DNA of 64,000 bases, from the NCBI RefSeq assembly GCF_900142935.1, contig NZ_FSRS01000001.1, positions 2,892,501 through 2,956,500 of the forward strand, written 5' to 3'. Of this stretch, positions 57,676-64,000 are shown piece by piece. The notes below the pieces were generated by a model. That model searched no databases. It was not told where the DNA came from and saw only the letters and a program-made list of their open reading frames with translations. Origin of the DNA: Rhodovulum sp. ES.010 (GTDB lineage: Bacteria; Pseudomonadota; Alphaproteobacteria; Rhodobacterales; Rhodobacteraceae). Positions within the stretch are counted from its first letter, which is position 1. Each line of letters begins with the position of its first letter. Both the position numbers and the translations under genes were made by a program.

Positions 57676-58566
57676 ATGGCACACATGCCGAAGATCGCAG
57701 CCGTTCTCGCCGCCACCCTTGCCCTGCCGGCCGCCGCCCTGGCCGAGTCCGCGCCGCCGGGCGACTTGCCCTTCGGGGTCTACGATCCCGACGGGGCCTT
57801 CGCCGACGATCCCGAGGTCACCATCGAACACCTGTTCCTGCCGTGGGAGGACGTGTTCCTGCCGAGCCTCGTCGAGGCCGACGCCTATGCGCTGGAGCGC
57901 GGCCGGTCGATCCTTGCCACGATCGAGCCCTGGACCTGGAACCGCAGCGAACGCAACACCGCCGAAGCCTTGCAGGAAGGAATCGCCTCGGGCGCCTACG
58001 ACCGGTACATGGCCTCGATCTGCGCGGTGCTGAACCTCTTCGAGAGCCCGGTCACGGTGCGTTGGGCCCAGGAGATGGAGGATGAAAGCGGCCAGTTCAT
58101 CTGGGCCGACTGGGAGCCCGAGACCTGGACCGCGGCCTATCGGCGCATGGTCGATGTCTGCCGCGCGCAGGCGCCGGACGTGAATTTCATGTGGTCGCCG
58201 CTCGGCCATGAGGAACTGGAGGACTATTATCCCGGTGACGACTATGTCGATATCGTCGGGCTGTCGGTCTTCGGCCTGGAGCCGTGGGAAGAAGAGATCG
58301 TCGGGCGCGCCCAATCCTACACCGACATTCTCGCCCCCCGATACGCGCGGGTGGAGCCCTTCGGCAAACCCGTCGTGGTGGCGGAACTCGGCTACTCGGG
58401 AAGCCAGGACTACGTCGACGCGTGGAACGGCGATGTGCGCGTGGTCTACCCCGAATTTCCGAACCTCGTCGCCGTGGTCTACTTCAACCAGAAGGAAGTC
58501 CATCCCTGGCCCGACGGCTACGGCCTGCCGAACTGGAAGTTCGACGCACGGGTGCTCGACGACTAG
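57676..58566 (+). CDS. Exported glycoside hydrolase, GH26 beta-mannanase-like
   Basis: 296 aa with a signal peptide (ALPAAALA/ESAPP). The TIM-barrel family pattern shows a likely acid/base Glu in VRWAQEMED (about residue 136) and a nucleophile Glu in VVVAELGYSGS (about residue 239). WSPLGHEELEDYYPGDDYVD lies between, as in GH26. It directly follows the GT2 gene, so it may trim or release the polymer made by it, as cellulase-type genes do in cellulose operons. Confidence 0.8.
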   Translation: MAHMPKIAAVLAATLALPAAALAESAPPGDLPFGVYDPDGAFADDPEVTIEHLFLPWEDVFLPSLVEADAYALERGRSILATIEPWTWNRSERNTAEALQEGIASGAYDRYMASICAVLNLFESPVTVRWAQEMEDESGQFIWADWEPETWTAAYRRMVDVCRAQAPDVNFMWSPLGHEELEDYYPGDDYVDIVGLSVFGLEPWEEEIVGRAQSYTDILAPRYARVEPFGKPVVVAELGYSGSQDYVDAWNGDVRVVYPEFPNLVAVVYFNQKEVHPWPDGYGLPNWKFDARVLDD

Positions 58567-58811
58567 GCAGATGTGAGTCCCCCGGCGGCAAGCACCCGCC
58601 GAGGGCCGGGCGGCTCTCGGCGATCCTCCGCGCCACGACGCGCGCCCGGTCGGGCGGCCTCGTTTTTGCCCCACGCTTGCCTCAGAATGACCAAGGCTCT
58701 TTCGGACGGTGACCGCATCCCAGCCTTCGGACCGGCGCGCGCATCGTGCCCGTCGGTGGGCTGACGGCTCAGAAGGGCGACACGAGTTCCGACAACGCAG
58801 GGACAGGTCTC

Positions 58812-59111
58812 ATGCCCCTTGAGAGAAAACGACCGGCCAAGGCCGGTGTGGCGGCTCTTGCCGCCGTCGCGACGGCGGGTTTCATCGGTACGGTGGCGCC
58901 GGCCGTGGCCGAGCGCCCGGCAGTCCAGCGTCCGGCCGTCGTCGGGGCCTCCGTGCGGCTGTGGCTCGCGCCCGAGGCCAGGCGGCTTTCGGCGCAAAGC
59001 CGCCAGGCGCGCAAGGTCCAGGCGGCGCGGCTCGACAGCCGCCATGGCCGCGGCAGCTACATCTGTTCGCCTTCCGGCTTCGGCGAGCGCCCGCGCTGTT
59101 TCGCGCGCTGA
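58812..59111 (+). CDS. Small exported protein with two-Cys C-terminal motif
   Basis: 99 aa. An N-terminal signal-like hydrophobic stretch (AGVAALAAVATAGFIGTVAP) ends near AVA/ERPAV. The mature part is basic, and the end RGSYICSPSGFGERPRCFAR has two cysteines that could pair. I recall similar ICSPSGFG endings in small Rhodobacteraceae proteins but know no function. The 245 bp upstream of the gene hold nothing else I can support. Confidence 0.55.
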   Translation: MPLERKRPAKAGVAALAAVATAGFIGTVAPAVAERPAVQRPAVVGASVRLWLAPEARRLSAQSRQARKVQAARLDSRHGRGSYICSPSGFGERPRCFAR

Positions 59112-59353
59112 GCCCGCGCCCGTCGCGGCCCGGGTCGCCATGGAGCGCCACAGGGCGTTTCGGGGGGCGCATGGCCCCGGCCACCGATGTCGAGGCCTCT
59201 TTCCGGACCGCCCGGTAATGCGCTATGCCGAGCCACGCAAAGCGCGCGGGATGCCGCCGCGGCCCGACGGAGAGCCGGCATGCAGTTCGATACGACCGAT
59301 GCGCCCCTGCGCGCCCCGGCCGCGGCACCGACACGCGGGGGGACGCGGCCGAC

Positions 59354-60484
59354 ATGATTGCCTGGCTCGCCGGCTGGAACCGGAAAAAGGACGCGATCTT
59401 CCGCGCGGTCGCCCGGGGCGCGGACGGTGGCGTGCGGCTGGCCGTGATCGGGCTGTCCTTCCGCGGCTTCCCCGAGAGCCGGAGGCGGGCCGCCGAGGCG
59501 CTTGCCGTGGCCAAGCGCCAGCCGAAAGGCAAGAGCGGCCGGGTGCTGAAACGCGCGCTGATCGAGGCGCAATACAACTGGTCGCGGCGCTACTTCACCC
59601 GTCATCCCGACCGGGTCGCGGTCTGCTGGAACGGCCTGACCGGGTCGCGCCGCGCCTTCATGGAGGGCGCGCGGGATGCGGGCGCCGGGCGGCTCTATGC
59701 CGAGCTCGCGCCGTTTCCGGGCCGGGTGACGCTGGACCCGGCGGGCGTGAATGCGCAGAACGGCCTGCCGCGCGATCCGCGCTTCTACCTGGACTGGGCC
59801 GAGACCGAGACGCCCCCCCCCGGCGAGACCTGGCGCGCGCTGGGCGAAGGTCTGACCGCGCGCGCCTCGCGCCGGGCCGATGTGGGGCAGGCCGGGGACG
59901 AGGCCCTCGCCGGGGCGGGTGATTTCCTGTTCGTGCCCCTGCAGGTGCCGAACGACAGCCAGATCACCCTGTTCTCGGGTTGGGCGGGCAGCTTAGAGGG
60001 GATGATCGCGGCGCTTGGCCGGGCGGCCCGCCGCCTGCCCGCGGGCTGGCATGTCCGGCTCAAGGAACACCCCTCTGCGCGGCAGTCTCTGGCCGATCCG
60101 CTGGAGCGGGCGGTCGCGGAAAGCGGCGGGCGGCTGGTCGTCGACAACGCGACCGACAGCTTCGCGCAACTGCGCGCGGCGCGGGGGGTCATCACCGTCA
60201 ATTCCTCGATGGGGCTTCAGGCGTTCTTCCACGACAAGCCGGTGATCGTCCTGGGCGAGGCGTTCTTCGCGATCCCCGGCCTGGTGACCTGCGCGCAGTC
60301 CGAAACCCTGTTGGCCGAAGCGCTGTCGGCGCCCGGCAGGCTGACCTTTGACCCCGCGCTGCGCGCCGCCTTCATGAGCTATCTCGACCGCGTCTACTAC
60401 CCCAGGGTGGAGGAACGCCCCGACGGAAGCGTGGTGATCGACCCCGAGGCGCTCGCCCGGAAGCTGGCCGCCGCGCGCCCCTGA
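59354..60484 (+). CDS. Capsule polysaccharide biosynthesis-like glycosyltransferase
   Basis: 376 aa. It resembles Capsule_synth (KpsS/KpsC-like) proteins: AVCWNGLTGSRRAFMEGARD early, LFVPLQVPNDSQITLFSGW, the RLKEHPSAR motif with its His and ITVNSSMGLQAFFHDKPVIV near the end, a pattern of retaining Kdo transferases. A run of nine C at 59813-59821 encodes the Pro stretch in TETPPPGET. ATG 59354 was chosen because the family start lies there; the upstream 59112-59353 stretch is GC-rich without a clear gene. Confidence 0.8.
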   Translation: MIAWLAGWNRKKDAIFRAVARGADGGVRLAVIGLSFRGFPESRRRAAEALAVAKRQPKGKSGRVLKRALIEAQYNWSRRYFTRHPDRVAVCWNGLTGSRRAFMEGARDAGAGRLYAELAPFPGRVTLDPAGVNAQNGLPRDPRFYLDWAETETPPPGETWRALGEGLTARASRRADVGQAGDEALAGAGDFLFVPLQVPNDSQITLFSGWAGSLEGMIAALGRAARRLPAGWHVRLKEHPSARQSLADPLERAVAESGGRLVVDNATDSFAQLRAARGVITVNSSMGLQAFFHDKPVIVLGEAFFAIPGLVTCAQSETLLAEALSAPGRLTFDPALRAAFMSYLDRVYYPRVEERPDGSVVIDPEALARKLAAARP

Positions 60485-60560
60485 GGACCCTTTCGCAGCC
60501 CCGGCCTTTGCTGTAAGGCTCCGCCCGACAGTAAATCCGCCTGACGCAGGAGCCATCCGT

Positions 60561-61583
60561 ATGGGCTACAAGGTCGCCGTCGTCGGCGCCACGGGCAACG
60601 TGGGCCGCGAAATGCTGAACATCCTGGCCGAGCGCCAGTTCCCGGTCGACGAGATCGTGGCACTTGCCTCGCGCCGCTCGCTGGGCACCGAGTGCAGCTT
60701 CGGCGACGAGACGCTCAAGACCCAGGACCTGGCGCAGTTCGACTTCACCGGCTGGGACATCGCGCTGTTCGCCATCGGCTCGGACGCGACGAAGGAGTAT
60801 GCGCCCAAGGCCGCCAAGGCGGGCTGCGTGGTCATCGACAACAGCTCGCTCTACCGCTACGACCCGGACGTGCCGCTGATCGTGCCGGAGGTGAACGCCG
60901 AGGCGGTCGAGGGCTATGCCAAGAAGAACATCATCGCCAATCCCAACTGCTCGACCGCGCAGATGGTGGTGGCGCTGAAACCGCTCCACGACCGGGCGAA
61001 GATCAAGCGCGTGGTGGTGTCCACCTACCAGTCGGTCTCGGGCTCGGGCAAGGACGCGATGGACGAACTCTGGAACCAGACCAAGGCGATCTACAACCCC
61101 GTGGACGAGGTCGAACCCTCGGTCTATCCCAAGCAGATCGCCTTCAACGTGATCCCGCATATCGACGTTTTCCTGGAAGACGGGACCACCAAGGAAGAGT
61201 GGAAGATGGTCGCCGAGACCAAGAAGATCGTGGATACTTCGATTAAGGTCACCGCGACCTGCGTGCGGGTGCCGGTGTTCGTGGGCCACGCCGAGGCGAT
61301 CAATATCGAGTTCGAGGAGTTCCTCGACGAGGACGAGGCGCGCGACATCCTGCGCGAGGCGCCGGGCATCATGGTCGTCGACAAGCGCGAGGATGGCGGC
61401 TACGTGACGCCGGTGGAATGCGTGGGCGATTTCGCGACCTTCATCAGCCGCATCCGGCAGGATTCGACCATCGATAACGGTCTGAACCTGTGGTGCGTGT
61501 CCGACAACCTGCGCAAGGGGGCGGCGCTCAACGCCGTGCAGATCGCCGAGGTCCTGGGCAGCCGCGTTCTGAAGAAGGGCTGA
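60561..61583 (+). CDS. asd: Aspartate-semialdehyde dehydrogenase Asd
   Basis: 340 aa. It reduces aspartyl phosphate to aspartate semialdehyde for lysine, threonine and methionine. The NADP motif is VVGATGNVGREML, the catalytic Cys is in NPNCSTAQMVVAL, and substrate contacts lie in VSTYQSVSGSGKDAMDEL and TCVRVPVFVGHAE. The length and start (after GCAGGAG) are standard. Confidence 0.96.
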   Translation: MGYKVAVVGATGNVGREMLNILAERQFPVDEIVALASRRSLGTECSFGDETLKTQDLAQFDFTGWDIALFAIGSDATKEYAPKAAKAGCVVIDNSSLYRYDPDVPLIVPEVNAEAVEGYAKKNIIANPNCSTAQMVVALKPLHDRAKIKRVVVSTYQSVSGSGKDAMDELWNQTKAIYNPVDEVEPSVYPKQIAFNVIPHIDVFLEDGTTKEEWKMVAETKKIVDTSIKVTATCVRVPVFVGHAEAINIEFEEFLDEDEARDILREAPGIMVVDKREDGGYVTPVECVGDFATFISRIRQDSTIDNGLNLWCVSDNLRKGAALNAVQIAEVLGSRVLKKG

Positions 61584-61721
61584 GACCGGGGGCGGGCGCC
61601 GCCCGGCCAGCGCTTCGGCGGGGCGAACGGCCGGAGCGCTGTCTTGGGTGCAGTTGGCCCTTGCCTTTCGGCGGACGCATGACGCACCGTGCGTGCAGCG
61701 ACCCAAACGGAGCCCGAAGTG

Positions 61722-63329
61722 ATGCGCGCGCTCGTTCTGTGCCTTGCCCTTTTCCCGACGGTCCTTTGGGCCGACGACATCCCGCTTGAAACCGCGGTGG
61801 CCGCGGTGACCGTCTATCCCGACGGCGCGACGGTTACCCGGCAGGTGCCGTTCGAACTGCCCGCGGGCCAGCACCGGCTCATCCTAGCCGACCTGCCGCG
61901 CGACACGCCGCTGGCGCAGGTGCGCGTCGCGGTCGCCGGCGCCACGCTTGGCGCCGTCACGACGCGGTCGGATTTCGTGCCGCCCCGCTCGCCGCTCGAG
62001 GACGCGGTGGTCGAGGCGGCCGAGGCCAAGGTCGCGGAACTCGAGGACCGGTTGCGGTCGGGCGAGGCGGAGGTGCGCACGATCCGGCTGGAAGCGGTCG
62101 CTGCCGAGGCGCGGGCGGATTTCCTTGGCCGGATCGGCGCCGACGGCGGCCCGCTGCCAGCGGAGACCGACGCGCTTCTGGAACTCTCGGCGATGATCAA
62201 GGGCACGACGCTTTCGGCGCTGAACGAAGCCCACGAGGCGGAGTTGCGTGCCGACGCGGCGGACCGCGCGCTGGACGATGTCCGCGAAGAGCTTGAAGAG
62301 GCGCGCCGGACCCTGGCCGCGTTGGTGCCGGAAACCGAAGAGCGCGCCTATCTTGCGGTCTCGGTCTCGGCGGCGGAACCGGCAGCGGGGGAGTTGACGA
62401 TCAGCCACCCGGTCGATGCGGCGGGTTGGGTTCCGGTTTACGACATCCGGCTGAACCGCGCGGAGGGCCGGCTTGCCATCGCGCGCGGCGCCTTCGTCCG
62501 CCAGGAGACGGGCGAGAACTGGCGGCAGGTCGCGCTCACGCTCTCGACGGCCCGCCCGAGCGGGCAGCTGGCCCCAAGCGAGGTGCGCCCGGACCGGCGA
62601 AGGGCCGTCGACCCCGACGAGGTCCTGCCGCTTCGCCGCTCGGGCATGGCCGGCATCGCCGCCGACGCCCCCGCGCCGGCGCCTGTGGTCGAGGCCAGGC
62701 CCGAGGCGGATGCCATCTCGGTGCGTTACGTCTATCCCGAGCCGGTCGATATCGCCGCCGGCGCCGACCGGGTGCGGCTTGCGCTGGGCACCGCCGAACT
62801 GGCGGCCGAGGTCGCGGCCCGCGCCGCGCCGCTTTGGGACGACACCGCGTTCGTCGTTGCGGGGGTCACAAATGACACGGGCGAAGTAATCCTGCCCACG
62901 GACGAGGCGATGTTCTATCTCGACGGCCGGTTCGTGGGCCGGCAGGCGCTGTCCCTGATCCCGGCGGGCGACGCCGCGGAACTTGCCTTCGGCCCGGTCG
63001 AGGGGCTGCGGCTGAGCCGTATCCTGCGCAATCGGACCGAGGGCGACCGCGGCGTGATCCGCAGCGGCAACGAGGTTGTCGAGGACGTGTGGATCGAGGT
63101 GGAAAACCTGACCGGCGAGGCATGGCCGGTGCGGCTGGTGGACCGGGTGCCCCATTCCGAGCAGGAAGACCTGAAAGTCACCTGGGAGGCGGAGCCGGCA
63201 CCGGACGCGGTGGATGTGGACGGCAAGCGCGGCGTGCTGGAATGGCGCTTCGATCTCGCTGCCGGGGAGGCGCGCGAGGTGTCGCTGTTTCACCGCATGA
63301 TTTGGCCGGACGGGCAGGTGCTGCGTTAG
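61722..63329 (+). CDS. DUF4139 domain exported protein (MuiA-like)
   Basis: 535 aa with a signal peptide (LALFPTVLWA/DDIPL). An N-terminal DUF4140-type domain (VAAVTVYPDGATVTRQVPF), a coiled coil (about residues 95-215) and a C-terminal DUF4139 domain (WVPVYDIRLNRAEGRLAI; WRQVALTLSTARPSG) are visible. Members are sometimes called mucoidy inhibitor A; the real role is unknown. I chose the second ATG (61722), giving a cleaner signal peptide than ATG-less 61689. The stop overlaps the convergent alkD-like stop by 4 bp. Confidence 0.85.
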   Translation: MRALVLCLALFPTVLWADDIPLETAVAAVTVYPDGATVTRQVPFELPAGQHRLILADLPRDTPLAQVRVAVAGATLGAVTTRSDFVPPRSPLEDAVVEAAEAKVAELEDRLRSGEAEVRTIRLEAVAAEARADFLGRIGADGGPLPAETDALLELSAMIKGTTLSALNEAHEAELRADAADRALDDVREELEEARRTLAALVPETEERAYLAVSVSAAEPAAGELTISHPVDAAGWVPVYDIRLNRAEGRLAIARGAFVRQETGENWRQVALTLSTARPSGQLAPSEVRPDRRRAVDPDEVLPLRRSGMAGIAADAPAPAPVVEARPEADAISVRYVYPEPVDIAAGADRVRLALGTAELAAEVAARAAPLWDDTAFVVAGVTNDTGEVILPTDEAMFYLDGRFVGRQALSLIPAGDAAELAFGPVEGLRLSRILRNRTEGDRGVIRSGNEVVEDVWIEVENLTGEAWPVRLVDRVPHSEQEDLKVTWEAEPAPDAVDVDGKRGVLEWRFDLAAGEAREVSLFHRMIWPDGQVLR

Positions 63330-64000
63330 CGCATCGGCCGAGCGGCGTCCCGCCGGGCAAAGGGCTTCATGGCGGGGCCGTGGGCGTCGAGAAAGGCGCG
63401 CACGCGCTCCGGGTCCCGTTTCGAGAGACCGCGCAGCCACCAGGCCACCGCCTTCTGGATGAACCACGCGCGGTCGTCGACATAGCCGGCCGCCCAGCCG
63501 AGGACGCGTTCGCGGATGGCCAGATCGGCGGGTTTGGGGTGCGGCGTCTTGGCCCAGGGCAGGGTCATCACCAGCGCGGCGCGCCGGGTCCACATGGACG
63601 CGGCAGTGGTCCAACCCTCTACCTCGTCCAGCCGGGCGGGATCGTCCACCAATCGCTTCTGGCCTGCGATCGAGGCGTGGTCGGCGATCGCCCAGCCGTC
63701 GAACCCGGGCACCCAGGAGGCGATCAGCCGCCATGCCCCCGTGTCGTCGGGCCGGATGCGCGCCTGCGTCAGCAGCTTCGCCGCCGCGATCCGTGCCTCG
63801 TGGATGTCGCTGTCCCACAACCCGCTTGCCAACGCCAGCCGGTCCTGCAGCGTGCACTCCGCCCGCCACGCCCTGACCAGCGCGTCGATCTCGGGGTTGG
63901 CGACGCCGAGGTAGACCCGCGCCGCCTTGTGATAGACGGCCATCCCGGCAGCCTTGCCGGGGGCGGCGCGGCTTTCGAATGCGGCAAGCGCCGCCGCGGG
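63326..64000 (-). CDS. AlkD-like DNA alkylation repair protein (5' end outside window)
   Basis: At least 224 codons are visible. It belongs to the HEAT-repeat DNA glycosylase family: YHKAARVYLGVANPEIDALV at the start, GLWDSDIHEARIAAAKLL, and RDPERVRAFLDAHGPAMKPFARRDA at the end. The frame stays open through the window edge (reading AAALAAFESRAAPGKAAG before the ATG at 63943), and the family normally has this segment, so the true start is beyond 64000. It removes alkylated bases such as N3- and N7-alkyl purines. Confidence 0.85.
   Translation of the reverse strand, partial: PAAALAAFESRAAPGKAAGMAVYHKAARVYLGVANPEIDALVRAWRAECTLQDRLALASGLWDSDIHEARIAAAKLLTQARIRPDDTGAWRLIASWVPGFDGWAIADHASIAGQKRLVDDPARLDEVEGWTTAASMWTRRAALVMTLPWAKTPHPKPADLAIRERVLGWAAGYVDDRAWFIQKAVAWWLRGLSKRDPERVRAFLDAHGPAMKPFARRDAARPMR

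Overview
The window is a high-GC chromosomal segment that looks like an alphaproteobacterium of the Rhodobacterales (Rhodobacteraceae/Paracoccaceae). The pointers are the rsmB - heparinase-like - purH - lspA - DUF3035 - M16 - M16 - mutL - rmuC order, a ChrR/RpoE singlet-oxygen module with its target-like lipid operon, the zur-znuCB/znuA divergon, and a 23S rRNA with an elongated helix 9. No species is assigned.

Layout. (1) 1-3180: the 3' part of an rRNA operon (23S, 5S, tRNA-fMet). (2) 3136-13559: a 10.4 kb integrated island bounded by a perfect 46-bp direct repeat of the tRNA-fMet 3' end. It carries a tyrosine integrase, an AlpA-like regulator, a split primase and a Toprim/primase-helicase, so it resembles a P4-like satellite or integrative island. 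Its cargo, at visibly lower GC, is a CBASS-type anti-phage locus: patatin phospholipase CapV, a CD-NTase, an opposite-strand protein resembling a diadenylate-cyclase sensor domain, and a frameshifted 2TM beta-barrel effector (Cap15-like). An IS5-family element sits between cargo and replication genes. Next to the helicase gene lies a compact array of GTCCGCC/GGCGGAC elements that could be the island's replication origin. (3) 13560-15530: a scar of an intact IS3-family element inserted in an older IS3 remnant, possibly with the edge of a second island.

(4) 15531-18644: zinc uptake (zur-znuC-znuB diverging from znuA). (5) 18868-25896: thiolase, FAD monooxygenase plus DUF2783, truB, phosphodiester glycosidase, rbfA, dapB and small proteins. 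(6) 25970-37577: rsmB, heparinase-like, purH, lspA, DUF3035 lipoprotein, two M16 peptidases, mutL and rmuC, tightly packed. (7) 37581-43643: rpoE-chrR on the minus strand, diverging from a five-gene translationally coupled operon (FAD desaturase-like, DUF1365, MFS, DUF3833, SDR) of the kind that RpoE controls in Rhodobacter and that has been linked to furan fatty acids.

(8) 43712-48645: DUF3775 and a glucose/mannose-type ABC importer. (9) 48701-54492: an iron locus (imelysin, bfd, bfr, di-haem oxidoreductase, second imelysin, DUF1513) behind two palindromes. (10) 54627-60484: sugar and exopolysaccharide genes (UDP-glucuronate decarboxylase-like, GT2, GH26-like hydrolase, capsule-type transferase). 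(11) 60561-64000: asd, a DUF4139 protein, and an AlkD-like DNA alkylation repair gene that runs off the window end.

All family assignments come from reading motifs in the sequence. No database search was run.
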